Positions 16,949 through 25,900 of a stretch of 64,000 bases of DNA are shown piece after piece. How positions within the stretch are numbered: position 1 is the stretch's first letter; each line of letters begins with the position of its first letter. A program made the position numbers and the translations under genes. This DNA comes from Bacillus sp. SD088 (lineage in GTDB: Bacteria > Bacillota > Bacilli > Bacillales > Bacillaceae_C). The stretch is from positions 1-64,000 of the forward strand of contig NZ_JADIJK010000004.1 in NCBI RefSeq assembly GCF_017355205.1. The letters run 5' to 3'. Under the pieces are notes generated by a model, which saw nothing but the letters and a program-made list of their open reading frames with translations, was not told the DNA's origin and ran no database searches.

Positions 16949-19363
16949 CTACCCTCTAAGTTCTGCTCCCACTTTATCTTTTACTGCTCTTAATACTTTT
17001 TCATGTGCTTTCACTACTTCTTCATCTGTTAAAGTTCTTTCAGGATCCGCATAAGTTAATGAGAAAGCAATTGATTTTTTCCCTTTACTCATATGCTCTC
17101 CTTCATATAGATCAAACACTTTGATCGATTTCAGGAGTTTTCCACCTGCTTCATGGATGATTTTCTCCAATGTTCCAGCTGTCACAGGCGTATCGACAAC
17201 AAGCGCAATATCTCTTGAAATCGACGGGAATTTAGGGATTGTTACATATTTTAATTCCGGTAATTCATAGTGGAAGATCGGTTCAGCTTTAATTTCAAAT
17301 ACATACGTGTCTTTTAGATCCCATGCGTTTTCCATTGTTGGATGTAGTTCCCCAACGAAACCGATCACTTTACCGCCAAGGAGCATTTCCGCGGTTCTTC
17401 CCGGATGCATTCCATCTATTTTCGCTGCACGCCATTCCACCTTGCCCGCTAGACCCATTCTCTCAAAAAGACCTTCTAAAATTCCTTTCGCTACATAAAA
17501 ATCAACTGGTTTCTTTTCACCTTGCCAAGCATTTTCTACCCATAAACCAGTTAATGCACCTGCAATATGCTCCTGTTCATCAGGTTGTTCATTCTGACCA
17601 TTATCTAGAAAAATCGATCCTATTTCATAAAAAGCAACTGTTTCCCGTTGCCGAGCAATATTGTAGGAGAGAGAATCTACTAATTGCGGAATAATACTCA
17701 TTCGTAAACAACTATGCTCTTCACTCATTGGCATCGCGAGTTTCACAGGCTTTCGTGTTTCAAGCGCAAACTGAGCGGATTTTTCTTCAGAAGTTAAAGA
17801 ATAGGTGATTGTTTGATAAAGCCCCGCCCCCTCAAGGAAATCCCTGGCTGATCGGCGTTTTTCCTGTCCTTTCGTTAATCCACCAGAAGTAGCAGCGCCT
17901 TTCGGCAAAGTCTTTGGTAAGAGATCATAGCCATAAAGACGGGCCACTTCTTCAATTAAATCTTCTTCAATCGAAATATCACCACGTCGAGGTGGTGCAG
18001 TCACCGTAAAAATACCATTTTCGACTGAAGCCGCAAACTGCAATCTCTTGAAAATTGATATGACCTCAGACTCGGTAATCTCCGTTCCTAGGACGCGATT
18101 TATTTTTTCCAATGTGATCGCAAGCGTGACAGGTTTAATCGTTAAATGATCATCTTCCATTCGTCCTTCTAACACGTCTCCTCCTGCAAGTTCTGCCATT
18201 AACTTAGCAGCTCTTTCCGCTGCTGGACGAACGCGAGTAGGATCCACACCTTTTTCATATCGGGTACTAGCTTCACTTCTTAGGCCATGATGTTTAGAAG
18301 TTGCTCGAACCGGTGCGCCGGTAAAATAAGCTGATTCAAGCAAAACAGTCGTCGTTTCATTACTTACTTCTGAGTCCTCCCCACCCATGACTCCTGCTAA
18401 AGCAATAGGAACAGATCCATTCGTAATCACCATCTGCTCACTTGTAAGCGTTCGTTCCACACCATCAAGTGTCACTAATTTTTCTCCTTCTTGAGCGAAT
18501 CTAACAACGACCTCTTTCGAACCCAATTTATCATAATCAAAAGCATGGAGCGGCTGACCATATTCTAATAAAATATAATTGGTAATATCGACAACATTAT
18601 TATGGGGACGAATGCCCGCAGACATAAGACGTGTTTGCATCCATAATGGAGAAGGGCCGATTTTCACATTACGAATCACCTTGGCTGTATATAGGGGGTT
18701 TCCCTCGCTTGCCTCAACCTTAACCGAAATATAATCTTCTGCCTTTTCTGAGGAGTGCTCTACCTCTGTTTCTGGTAATGCAATTTCCCGAGCAAGGATG
18801 GCGGCTGTTTCATAGGCGACCCCTAGCATACTAAGCGCATCTGCACGATTCGGAGTAAGATCAAGTTCTAACACCTTATCATCTAAGTTCAGTAGTGCTA
18901 AGGCATCTGCTCCGACTTCTACCTCATCAGAAAATACAAAGATTCCCTCTGCAAAATCCTTAGAAACTAACTTTCCTTCTATCCCTAATTCTTGCAGAGA
19001 ACAGATCATGCCATTTGACACTTCGCCTCGCAATTTCGCTTTTTTAATTTTAAAATTACCTGGAAGAACAGCCCCCACCTTCGCAACAGCTACTTTCTGA
19101 CCTTTTGCAACATTAGGAGCTCCACAAATAATTTGAACGGGTTCCTCTTCACCTACATCTACTGTGCATTTATTTAATTTATCCGCTTCTGGATGTTTTT
19201 CGCATTCAAGTACATGGCCAACAACAACATTTTTTACGCCTGCACTTTTTTGTTCCACACCATCTACTTCAATTCCACTTCTCGTAATTTTTTCCGCTAA
19301 TTCAGTTGCGGATACTCCTGCAAGATCGACATATTCCTGCAGCCATTTATAAGAAACTAGCAT
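16949..19363 (-). CDS. pheT: Phenylalanyl-tRNA synthetase beta subunit
   Basis: An 804-residue beta chain of the (alpha-beta)2 synthetase. The N-terminal tRNA-binding OB domain (about 40-150) includes [18 protein letters not shown]. The B3/B4 editing domain lies near 210-385, the B5 domain follows (about 400-475), and the C-terminal FDX-ACB anticodon-binding domain spans about 710-804. AGGAGGATAAAAAC precedes ATG 19363. It is 18 bp downstream of pheS in one operon controlled by the Phe T-box. Confidence 0.97.
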   Translation of the reverse strand: MLVSYKWLQEYVDLAGVSATELAEKITRSGIEVDGVEQKSAGVKNVVVGHVLECEKHPEADKLNKCTVDVGEEEPVQIICGAPNVAKGQKVAVAKVGAVLPGNFKIKKAKLRGEVSNGMICSLQELGIEGKLVSKDFAEGIFVFSDEVEVGADALALLNLDDKVLELDLTPNRADALSMLGVAYETAAILAREIALPETEVEHSSEKAEDYISVKVEASEGNPLYTAKVIRNVKIGPSPLWMQTRLMSAGIRPHNNVVDITNYILLEYGQPLHAFDYDKLGSKEVVVRFAQEGEKLVTLDGVERTLTSEQMVITNGSVPIALAGVMGGEDSEVSNETTTVLLESAYFTGAPVRATSKHHGLRSEASTRYEKGVDPTRVRPAAERAAKLMAELAGGDVLEGRMEDDHLTIKPVTLAITLEKINRVLGTEITESEVISIFKRLQFAASVENGIFTVTAPPRRGDISIEEDLIEEVARLYGYDLLPKTLPKGAATSGGLTKGQEKRRSARDFLEGAGLYQTITYSLTSEEKSAQFALETRKPVKLAMPMSEEHSCLRMSIIPQLVDSLSYNIARQRETVAFYEIGSIFLDNGQNEQPDEQEHIAGALTGLWVENAWQGEKKPVDFYVAKGILEGLFERMGLAGKVEWRAAKIDGMHPGRTAEMLLGGKVIGFVGELHPTMENAWDLKDTYVFEIKAEPIFHYELPELKYVTIPKFPSISRDIALVVDTPVTAGTLEKIIHEAGGKLLKSIKVFDLYEGEHMSKGKKSIAFSLTYADPERTLTDEEVVKAHEKVLRAVKDKVGAELRG

Positions 19364-19381
19364 GTTTTTATCCTCCTACCC

Positions 19382-20419
19382 TTATTCTTGCACCGAAAAT
19401 TGTTGTAAGAAACGAACATCATTTGTATAGAAATGCCGAATATCATCAATGCCATATTTCAGCATCGCAATCCGTTCAGGACCCATTCCAAAGGCGAAGC
19501 CGGTATATTTTTCCGGATCAAAGCCAGACATTCGAAGAACATTCGGATGAACCATTCCGGCCCCTAATATTTCAATCCAACCCGTTTGTTTACAAATTCG
19601 GCAGCCAGAGCCCCCACAGATTTTGCAGGAAATATCCATTTCTACTGATGGTTCTGTGAAAGGAAAGAAGCTAGGCCGAAGACGTATTTCACGATCTGCA
19701 CCAAACATTTTCTTAGCAAAAACATCTAGTGTTCCCTTTAAATCCGCCATTGTGATATTCTCATTTACAACAAGCCCTTCGATTTGGGTAAACTGATGGG
19801 AATGGGTTGCATCATCATTATCTCGCCGATACACTTTACCAGGGCAAATAATTTTGATTGGTCCTTTTCCATTGTGTTTTTCCATCGTACGTGCTTGAAC
19901 TGGTGATGTCTGTGTCCGCATCAGTACTTCTTCTGTGATATAGAAAGTATCCTGCATATCTCGAGCCGGATGCCCCTTTGGTAAATTAAGTGCCTCAAAA
20001 TTATAATAATCTTTTTCCACTTCTGGACCTTCTGCTACTTGATACCCCATGCCGATAAACAAATCCTCAATTTCCTCAATGATTTTGGTTAATGGATGGC
20101 GGCTACCGGTTTTGGCAGGTCTCCCAGGCAATGTGACATCAATTGTTTCAGCTTCCAACTTTTTTTGTACGGTAGCCTTTTCTAAGTCATTTCGTTTTTC
20201 TGTAATCACTTCTGATATATTTTCTCTAATCGTGTTCGCTAAAGCGCCAATTTTCGGCCGCTCTTCAGCCGATAATTTACCCATTCCGCGTAAAACCTCT
20301 GTAATTGGGCCCTTTTTTCCAAGATACGATACACGAAGGTCATTAAGTTCTTTTAAATTGGATGAACTTTTAATTTTTTCTAGTGCTTCAGCTTTCAGTT
20401 CTTGTAACCTTTCTCTCAC
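19382..20419 (-). CDS. pheS: Phenylalanyl-tRNA synthetase alpha subunit
   Basis: A 345-residue catalytic alpha chain. The N-terminal coiled coil (1-90) is followed by the class II catalytic core with [14 protein letters not shown], motif 2 [15 protein letters not shown] near 250-265 and motif 3 [14 protein letters not shown] near 310-325. Translation starts at GTG 20419 with GGAGG 9 nt upstream. The ribosome site lies about 20 bp from the edge of a family B repeat, which separates the gene from its T-box leader. Confidence 0.96.
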   Translation of the reverse strand: MRERLQELKAEALEKIKSSSNLKELNDLRVSYLGKKGPITEVLRGMGKLSAEERPKIGALANTIRENISEVITEKRNDLEKATVQKKLEAETIDVTLPGRPAKTGSRHPLTKIIEEIEDLFIGMGYQVAEGPEVEKDYYNFEALNLPKGHPARDMQDTFYITEEVLMRTQTSPVQARTMEKHNGKGPIKIICPGKVYRRDNDDATHSHQFTQIEGLVVNENITMADLKGTLDVFAKKMFGADREIRLRPSFFPFTEPSVEMDISCKICGGSGCRICKQTGWIEILGAGMVHPNVLRMSGFDPEKYTGFAFGMGPERIAMLKYGIDDIRHFYTNDVRFLQQFSVQE

Positions 20420-20451
20420 TTTGCAAATCCTCCTTTGATTTTTTCTAAAAC

Positions 20452-20603
20452 AAGAAAAGCGTAAGGCGCCCGCCTATCGGCGACAAGCAAATGTTCTGAG
20501 ACAATGAAAGGCGTTCTTTGCCTTTCATTGGCTCAGGTTATTTGACCTCGAGCCGATGGCGCCTGGAGCTAGACACCAACCGCAATGTAAACAGTTATCC
20601 ACA
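20452..20603 (+). repeat. Family B repeat copy 2 with DnaA box
   Basis: Nearly identical to the 4455 copy: AAGAAAAGCG...CGCCCGCC, AATGAAAGGCGTTC, TTTGCCTTTCATTGGC and closing GGCGCCTGGAGCTAGAC (20574). A perfect DnaA box TTATCCACA follows at 20595-20603. It lies inside the transcribed region between the Phe T-box and pheS. Confidence 0.85.
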
Positions 20604-20632
20604 AGCGACATTTTTATAGTTTCCTAAGCAAT

Positions 20633-20798
20633 AAGAAAAGCGCAAGGCTCCCGCTAACATGTAATTGTTCTAGGACAAAGAAAGTCGTTATTTGCCTTTC
20701 ATTTTCCCAGGTTATTAAGCAGAACATCGGCAAAGTTCACATCCTGCCGCTTCGGGTACAATCTGTACGTCGCAACACCGATGGCGCCTGCAGCTAAA
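20633..20798 (+). repeat. Family B repeat copy 3 (diverged)
   Basis: It opens AAGAAAAGCGCAAGGC and closes CCGATGGCGCCTGCAGCTA, with an internal AAAGAAAGTCG / TTTGCCTTTC pair and a CGTACGTCGCA segment not present in copies 1 and 2. It is a decayed or chimeric relative placed directly between copy 2 and the T-box terminator. Confidence 0.75.
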
Positions 20799-20803
20799 AC
20801 AAT

Positions 20804-20835
20804 AAAAAAACCTCATCCCTAAAAAAGGGACGAGG
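20804..20835 (-). terminator. Phe T-box terminator
   Basis: Minus strand: CCTCGTCCC, a TTTTTT loop, AGGGATGAGG, then a T7 run. It can form only when the T-box antiterminator is not stabilised by uncharged tRNA(Phe). Confidence 0.92.
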
Positions 20836-21100
20836 TTTGTCGTCGCGGTACCACCCTTATAAACATGCTAAGCATGTTCACTTCATTCTGATAACGGCAA
20901 TGCCGATGTATCTTTACGTAATGTTGTTCAAAAAGAAATGGCAACTTTTTAAACGTTATAAAACGGTCCTGATACCGACTCGGGAGGTGAACTTCATTTG
21001 GTTTTAGCAAAAAATGCTTTCAGTCAAGGCATTTTCTTCCTGCTTGCTTCCGCCAAATTACTTTTCTCCGTCGACGTCTTTCGCTTATTTAGATAATCAC
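20804..21100 (-). promoter_or_regulatory. T-box leader of pheST (Phe specifier)
   Basis: The conserved T-box AGGGTGGTACCGCG is at 20844-20857. In stem I, an AGTA motif faces GAAGTTCAC across an internal loop closed by ATTTG/CAAAT and GAG/CTC helices, which puts the specifier codon TTC (Phe) at 20989-20991. Uncharged tRNA(Phe) should promote readthrough into pheS-pheT. Translation of this leader as an ORF is not credible. Confidence 0.93.
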
Positions 21101-21129
21101 ATTATAGCTGTTTCCCTTTATGAATTCAA
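21101..21129 (-). promoter_or_regulatory. pheST promoter
   Basis: Minus strand: -35 TTGAAT (21124-21129), 17-bp spacer, -10 TATAAT (21101-21106), just upstream of the T-box leader. Confidence 0.8.
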
Positions 21130-21131
21130 AC

Positions 21132-21890
21132 CTATTTTCTTAAATGGTATAACAAAATGCCAGTAGCAATGGAAACATTGAGCGATTCACTGTGGCCATA
21201 AATTGGAATATATAAATTTTTATCCGTTTTTTCCAGAATTTCTTTTGAAACACCTGCTCCTTCATTTCCAACAACAAGAGCAAAAGATTCTGTTGGTGCT
21301 ACTGTTTGAAAGTTCACTGCTTTTTCTAATGCTGTGCCATAAACCGGAACTTCGTTTTGCTGTACCTGCTTTAACCACTCCAGCAAATTTCCGGACTCAA
21401 TTGTAAGATGGAAATGACTACCCTGTGTCGAACGAATCACTTTCGGATTATAAAGATCTCCAGTACCCTCTCCGAGAATCACCACATCTACACCCACTGC
21501 ATCTGCCGTCCGGATGATCGTGCCAATATTTCCAGGATCTTGCACACCATCCATTAAAAGGAAACGGGAATGTTTAGTAAAGTCAGCTTTTGTAATTCTT
21601 TTTTTGCATACAGCAAATATCCCTTGAGGGGCCTTTGTATCGGAAATTTGTTCACTTACTTCTTTTGAAATTAAAACAACCGGAATTTTTTGATCATCCG
21701 TTTTCCATTCATGGGCAAATTCTTTCCCCTCTTGAATAATCACTTCAACAATCTCATTGGTTTTGGATGCTTCCTGAACTAAATGTTCACCTTCAATCAA
21801 ATAAGTCCCTGTTTGATCGCGAAATTTCTTCAAAAGTAATTTTTTCCACAACTTTACTTTTTCATTTTTTGTCGACTGTATATATTCCAT
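21132..21890 (-). CDS. ysgA: TrmH/SpoU family RNA 2'-O-methyltransferase
   Basis: A 252-residue SPOUT methyltransferase. An N-terminal substrate-binding domain (about 1-95) precedes the knotted domain with the three SpoU motifs: [15 protein letters not shown] near 115-130, [10 protein letters not shown] near 205, and [22 protein letters not shown] near 225-247. It probably methylates rRNA or tRNA using SAM; the target is not visible from sequence. ATG 21890 is preferred (AAAGG 10 nt upstream) over the TTG three codons earlier. It is divergent from sspI. Confidence 0.9.
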   Translation of the reverse strand: MEYIQSTKNEKVKLWKKLLLKKFRDQTGTYLIEGEHLVQEASKTNEIVEVIIQEGKEFAHEWKTDDQKIPVVLISKEVSEQISDTKAPQGIFAVCKKRITKADFTKHSRFLLMDGVQDPGNIGTIIRTADAVGVDVVILGEGTGDLYNPKVIRSTQGSHFHLTIESGNLLEWLKQVQQNEVPVYGTALEKAVNFQTVAPTESFALVVGNEGAGVSKEILEKTDKNLYIPIYGHSESLNVSIATGILLYHLRK

Positions 21891-21988
21891 CGCTTTCAAG
21901 CCTTTCCAAGGTTTCTTTGTTCATTATACATATTACAGCTCATTTGAGAAAAACTAAACATCAATATCTAATAAAAGGAGCTATAACC

Positions 21989-22195
21989 ATGGATTTAAAC
22001 TTACGTAAAGCAGTTCTTCATAATGTTTCAAATAATGATCAAGCTCAATTAAAAGACACAATTGTCGATGCGATTCAACGTGGAGAAGAGAAAATGTTGC
22101 CAGGGCTAGGAGTACTATTTGAAGTTATTTGGGAAAATGCCGATACTCAAGAGCAGAATATGATGCTTGAAACATTAGAACAAGGGTTAAAATAA
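21989..22195 (+). CDS. sspI: Small acid-soluble spore protein I
   Basis: A 68-residue minor SASP, starting [16 protein letters not shown], behind a clean AAAAGGAG at 21974-21981. SspI is made in the developing forespore and loaded into the spore core. The length is close to the 71 residues of B. subtilis SspI. A CATATTA hexamer-like element near 21928 could be a sigma-G -10, but no good -35 is visible. Only the last 68 codons of the much longer open frame are real. Confidence 0.92.
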   Translation: MDLNLRKAVLHNVSNNDQAQLKDTIVDAIQRGEEKMLPGLGVLFEVIWENADTQEQNMMLETLEQGLK

Positions 22196-22215
22196 CATCG
22201 ATCAAACGGATGTTG

Positions 22216-22262
22216 ACCTGGATCCTAGGGGGTGAAATTCTCTTAATAGGGTTCAGGTTTTT
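22216..22262 (+). terminator. sspI terminator
   Basis: ACCTGGATCCTA pairs over 12 bp with TAGGGTTCAGGT across an 18-nt loop, followed by TTTTT. Confidence 0.8.
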
Positions 22263-22356
22263 CATTTGTCAAAAAACAGGTCCTCTCACCTGATTGAAAA
22301 CCAACTAAAACGGGTAATTCCTTTTTAAATAGGTCTTCAACACAGGAGGAACCGTT

Positions 22357-23031
22357 ATGGATACAAGTATCACATTAAAGGTTATTTGTGGATTAGTGAT
22401 CTTATTGCTGATCATTCGTCTTTTAGGAAAAAAAGAATTGTCTCAATTCACTCCATTTGATTTTGTTTATTTATTAGTCATTGGTGGCTTCCTAGAGGAA
22501 TCTGTTTATGATAAAAAGGTCAGCGTCTGGGAAGTCCTTTACACGATTATCTTATGGGCTATCCTTATTTTCATTATTGAAATGATTGTCCGAAAATTTG
22601 ATAAGCTAAAACCAATCATCAAAGGAGAACCCTCTATTATCGTGAATGATGGCGAACTAAATGTTAAAGCACTTAGAAAAAATAAATTAGAATCTGAACA
22701 ACTCAGGACTATGCTCCGTCAGCAAGGAGTGTTTTCCATAAAAGAATTGAAATATGCGATCTTAGAGACAAATGGTCAATTAAGTGTCATGACAAATGAA
22801 GACCAATCTCCTGTAACAGCAAAAATGTTAAATCTTCATCCAAGTAAAGCTACCTTATCCCATTTACTAATTGACGAAGGAAAAATAAAAGAAAAAACCC
22901 TTACTTCCATTAAAAAAGATAAAAAGTGGTTAATGGAGCACTTAAAAAAAGAGGGCTTTAGTAATTGCAAGGAAATTTATTATGCCGAATGGTCAAAAGA
23001 GCATGGATTTACGATCAAAACTAATCCTTAA
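22357..23031 (+). CDS. DUF421 / YetF-like membrane protein
   Basis: A 224-residue protein with three N-terminal transmembrane helices (about 5-25, 35-50 and 58-80) and a cytoplasmic C-terminal part containing the YetF-type GEPSIIVNDGELN and QLRTMLRQQGVFSIKELKYAILETNG segments. Several B. subtilis paralogues (YetF, YdfS, YdfR, YrbG) share the fold, and some have been tied to spore germination. AGGAGGAACCGTT precedes ATG 22357. It is a single gene. Confidence 0.85.
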   Translation: MDTSITLKVICGLVILLLIIRLLGKKELSQFTPFDFVYLLVIGGFLEESVYDKKVSVWEVLYTIILWAILIFIIEMIVRKFDKLKPIIKGEPSIIVNDGELNVKALRKNKLESEQLRTMLRQQGVFSIKELKYAILETNGQLSVMTNEDQSPVTAKMLNLHPSKATLSHLLIDEGKIKEKTLTSIKKDKKWLMEHLKKEGFSNCKEIYYAEWSKEHGFTIKTNP

Positions 23032-23042
23032 CTTTATGTGAA

Positions 23043-23193
23043 CAAAAGCGCAAGCGCCTTGATCAGCCCCGACAAGCAAATGTTCCTGAACCTAGGAAGG
23101 GGCTTTTTCCCTTCATAGGTTCAGGGTTATTTGACCTCGAGGGGCTAGGCGCTGGAGCTGGATGTCAAACCGCAACGCAAACAGTTATCCACA
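23043..23193 (+). repeat. Family B-like repeat copy 4 with DnaA box
   Basis: It opens AAAAGCGCAAGCGCCTTG and closes GGGGCTAGGCGCTGGAGCTGGAT. AACCTAGGAAGGGGC pairs with CCCTTCATAGGTT in the centre. TTATCCACA (DnaA box) lies at 23185-23193. It is immediately followed by a family A copy, making a tandem pair. Confidence 0.85.
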
Positions 23194-23220
23194 AGCGACA
23201 ATTTTATAGTTTCCTTAACA

Positions 23221-23397
23221 AGAACAAAAGCGCAAGCGCCTGTTTAGAGACGTACAAACTTTTTAAGCTTCTGACGAGATAAAGGATACACGGCGAAGAA
23301 TGAGCCGATGTTGACTTATCGTAGGAAGAAGCTGAAAGTTTGCTAGTCGCTGGGCGCTGGAGCTAGACGAGAAACCCAAAATTACAACTTATCCACA
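23221..23397 (+). repeat. Family A repeat copy 3 with DnaA box
   Basis: Same unit as 127-274 (core 23221-23368), followed by the flank shared with family B copies, including a perfect TTATCCACA at 23389-23397 and CACAATTTTATAATTTCC. Family A and B therefore share both ends and flank and differ mainly in the interior. Confidence 0.85.
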
Positions 23398-23430
23398 AGC
23401 CACAATTTTATAATTTCCTAAGCCACGAGA

Positions 23431-23456
23431 AAAAAACCCGCTAGTGCGGGTTTTTC
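23431..23456 (-). terminator. ysdC terminator
   Basis: AACCCGC TAGT GCGGGTT stem-loop with A-runs and T-runs on both sides, abutting the ysdC stop codon. Confidence 0.88.
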
Positions 23457-24542
23457 TTATTCATACGTAATTTTATCAACCGTATCTCGATCCAAACGCT
23501 TGATCACTTCTGTAATCAGCTTCACAGCATTTTCAAAATCATCGCGGTGAAGAATACCCGCGTGGGAATGGATATACCGAGTAGCAATCGTCATCGCTAT
23601 GGAAGGAGCCCCTTCTGCAGCTAGATGAATCGAACCAGCATCTGTTCCACCACCTGGAATCGCATCAAATTGATAAGGAATATTTAATTCATCTGCTACA
23701 CCTGTAATCAATTCACGAAGACCTTTATGGGAAACCATTGAAGCATCATAAAGAATAATTTGCGGTCCATCTCCCATCTTTGATTGTGCTTCTTTTTCCG
23801 AGATTCCCGGTGTATCTCCAGCAATCCCAACATCAACCGCAATCGCGATATCTGGCTGAATTTTATTGGCCGCTGTTTTAGCACCGCGTAACCCTACTTC
23901 TTCTTGAACAGTTCCTACCCCATAGACGATATTTTGATGGTCCACATCCTGGAGATTTTTTAGTACATCGATCGCAATCGCACAGCCAATTCGATTATCC
24001 CAAGCCTTAGCAAGAAGCATTTTTTCATTATTCATCACAGTAAACTCAAAGTATGGAACCACCATATCACCTGGCCGGACGCCCCATTCGACTGCTTCCT
24101 CTTTATTAGAAGCACCAATATCAATAAACATATCTTTAATATCAACTGGTTTTTTCCGTGCTTCTGCTGGTAATATATGAGGTGGCTTTGACCCGATGAC
24201 TCCAGTAATATCACCTTTTGAGGTAACAATTGTCACACGCTGCGCAAGCATGACTTGTGACCACCAGCCACCTACAGTTTGAAAACGCAGAAATCCTTTT
24301 TCATCGATTTGTGTAATCATAAAACCAACTTCATCTAAATGGCCAGATATCATAATTTTCGGCCCATTCTCCGCTCCCGATTTTTTTGCGATTAAACTGC
24401 CTAATCCATCGGACTCCACTTCATCTGCATAAGGAGTTATGTATTGCTTCATCACTTCTCTTGGCTCTTTTTCATTCCCTGGGATTCCCTTAGCATCCGT
24501 TAAGTCCTTTAACATCGTCAACGTCTCATCTAACTTTGTCAA
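23457..24542 (-). CDS. ysdC: M42 family metallopeptidase (glutamyl aminopeptidase/deblocking type)
   Basis: A 361-residue co-catalytic zinc aminopeptidase of the M42 family, formerly mis-annotated as endoglucanase. Metal-ligand segments are visible: [10 protein letters not shown] near 65-75, [15 protein letters not shown] near 180, QEEVGLRGA with the catalytic glutamates near 215, [10 protein letters not shown] near 240 and the terminal histidine in RYIHSH near 325. It probably trims cytoplasmic peptides as a large oligomer. Translation starts at TTG 24542 behind AAGGAGGG. Confidence 0.93.
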   Translation of the reverse strand: MTKLDETLTMLKDLTDAKGIPGNEKEPREVMKQYITPYADEVESDGLGSLIAKKSGAENGPKIMISGHLDEVGFMITQIDEKGFLRFQTVGGWWSQVMLAQRVTIVTSKGDITGVIGSKPPHILPAEARKKPVDIKDMFIDIGASNKEEAVEWGVRPGDMVVPYFEFTVMNNEKMLLAKAWDNRIGCAIAIDVLKNLQDVDHQNIVYGVGTVQEEVGLRGAKTAANKIQPDIAIAVDVGIAGDTPGISEKEAQSKMGDGPQIILYDASMVSHKGLRELITGVADELNIPYQFDAIPGGGTDAGSIHLAAEGAPSIAMTIATRYIHSHAGILHRDDFENAVKLITEVIKRLDRDTVDKITYE

Positions 24543-24615
24543 ATTGATCCCTCCTTCACAAATTTGAAACTATTTACATTATAATAAAAAAGAAAGTTGG
24601 AATGCTACTAATGAG

Positions 24616-24822
24616 TGTTCAAAAAGGAGGATAAAAAGGACCAGATCGGCTAAAAGCGCTGACGTCCTGTCAGCAACGCCGACACTAGTACATCCTGTAC
24701 GTCGAAAGTTCAAGGCGGCGTAGTTTCGAGCAGCGGAATGTATGCTTTTAAAATACATGAGCAACGGAGAAACAAGCCAACGAAGAAATTCACAGTGTCA
24801 TTTTTACCGGACTTTTTGAACA
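24616..24822. repeat. MITE-like repeat with 12-bp terminal inverted repeats
   Basis: The 207-bp element begins TGTTCAAAAAGG and ends with the complementary CTTTTTGAACA. Its interior contains GACGTACAGGATGTAC-type palindromes and no usable ORF. Similar elements are common in Bacillaceae, from general knowledge. It sits between ysdC and the dUTPase gene and lies 8 bp from the latter's stop codon. Confidence 0.75.
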
Positions 24823-24829
24823 TCAGCTA

Positions 24830-25321
24830 CTAATACCCCTCTTCCTGGCGTTTATAATTCACCTCATTTTTCTCTTTATAAGCTTGCTGGGTATCATCAA
24901 TTGTAAATCCAAGAGATTGTCCTAAAATAAAATATTGACGTAATAATTCTTCAAAATCATCGAGTGAACGTGATTGTCTTAGCTCACCAACTTGATTGTA
25001 AACCTTTAAAAAGCTTGTTACTAAATCTTCATTCCCTTCAGAAGAGACAACGGAAAAGGAGTTTTCAGCAAAGCCTAATTCTAACCCTAAGGAAAGAATA
25101 AAATGGATGCCATCTACATATTCCTCCAAAATCACTTCACTATCTGAAGCTGGTTTTTTACTCCAAAATTTAAAACATCTTGTTTCATTTGCTAACTCGC
25201 CTATTTCCACTAGTAAGGCTAAGATCTTTTCATCAAATAAAGACCGATCTTGTAAACCATGCTCCTCTTCAATGTATTGATCTAATTGTCGTTGCATTTC
25301 AAACCATTCTTTCATTTTCAT
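24830..25321 (-). CDS. Dimeric (all-alpha) dUTP diphosphatase
   Basis: A 163-residue member of the MazG-like all-alpha NTP pyrophosphatase superfamily, dUTPase_2 type. It hydrolyses dUTP to dUMP and pyrophosphate, keeping uracil out of DNA. The metal-binding pair is visible as EIGELANETR near 38-47 and EEYVDGIHFIL near 66-76, with the FKFWSKKP recognition segment between. TAGGAGGG precedes ATG 25321. It is the last complete gene before the divergent ysdB. Confidence 0.88.
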   Translation of the reverse strand: MKMKEWFEMQRQLDQYIEEEHGLQDRSLFDEKILALLVEIGELANETRCFKFWSKKPASDSEVILEEYVDGIHFILSLGLELGFAENSFSVVSSEGNEDLVTSFLKVYNQVGELRQSRSLDDFEELLRQYFILGQSLGFTIDDTQQAYKEKNEVNYKRQEEGY

Positions 25322-25356
25322 TGTAGAATCCCTCCTAAAAAAATTATAACAAATAA

Positions 25357-25382
25357 TGAAACTTTTTAAATACTCATTCGTA
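25357..25382 (+). promoter_or_regulatory. Sigma-W promoter of ysdB
   Basis: TGAAAC (25357-25362), exactly 16 bp, then CGTA (25379-25382). This matches the ECF sigma-W consensus TGAAAC N16 CGTA, 35 bp upstream of the ysdB start. B. subtilis ysdB is a known sigma-W gene. Confidence 0.9.
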
Positions 25383-25417
25383 TAGCCATATTAGATTAAC
25401 CGATTGGAGGTTGCGTC

Positions 25418-25807
25418 ATGTTTATTCTGCTAAGGATCGTGATTTTCGCCCTTATTATCTACCTGATTTATAAAATCATTAAATTTATATTAGATCCTAA
25501 ACGTAAACTTGAAACCGCACATGAACAAAAAAAGTACTTTTTCTATGACGTACCTGACAATACTAGAAAAAATTTCCTCATTACATTGAAAGGTGTCATG
25601 TTTGAAGGTGAAAAATATCTCGGTACTACCGATCGTTCCTTCGAAGTAGTTTCTATATTCGTCTGGCCGCGAAACACCGACTTGCTACAAGGGCTATCGT
25701 ATGAAGACTTTCGATTTATCGAACATGAAATAGAACTACGTTACCCAGATAGCACAATCGATTGGAAAAGTCCGATTAAAGAGCTTATGGAGAAAAACAA
25801 ACAATAA
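25418..25807 (+). CDS. ysdB: Sigma-W-regulated protein YsdB
   Basis: A 129-residue protein with one N-terminal transmembrane helix (about 3-27) followed by a basic, then soluble, domain of unknown function (KKYFFYDVPDNTRKNFLITLKG, VSIFVWPRNTDLL). GATTGGAGG precedes ATG 25418. Sequence, position and the sigma-W promoter all agree with B. subtilis ysdB, a member of the cell-envelope stress regulon. Confidence 0.9.
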   Translation: MFILLRIVIFALIIYLIYKIIKFILDPKRKLETAHEQKKYFFYDVPDNTRKNFLITLKGVMFEGEKYLGTTDRSFEVVSIFVWPRNTDLLQGLSYEDFRFIEHEIELRYPDSTIDWKSPIKELMEKNKQ

Positions 25808-25831
25808 CCTCCATGCACATAGCTAATTCCT

Positions 25832-25879
25832 TAAGGGTCTACGGAAAAAATCAATTTACGATTTTTTCCGTAGACCCTT
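25832..25879. terminator. Long hairpin between ysdB and the TVP38 gene
   Basis: A 20-bp perfect stem, AAGGGTCTACGGAAAAAATC and its complement, around a 7-nt loop, placed between two converging genes. It is very likely a bidirectional terminator or barrier. Confidence 0.85.
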
Positions 25880-25900
25880 CCCTCTTCGTCCATGTTTCTC

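Noticed and set aside
20819-21010. 63-codon minus-strand ORF upstream of pheS
   Set aside because: It lies entirely within the Phe T-box leader; the sequence is explained by stem I, the T-box motif and the terminator.
24579-24764. 61-codon ORF inside the TIR element
   Set aside because: No ribosome site, unusual composition, and it is contained in a structured non-coding repeat.
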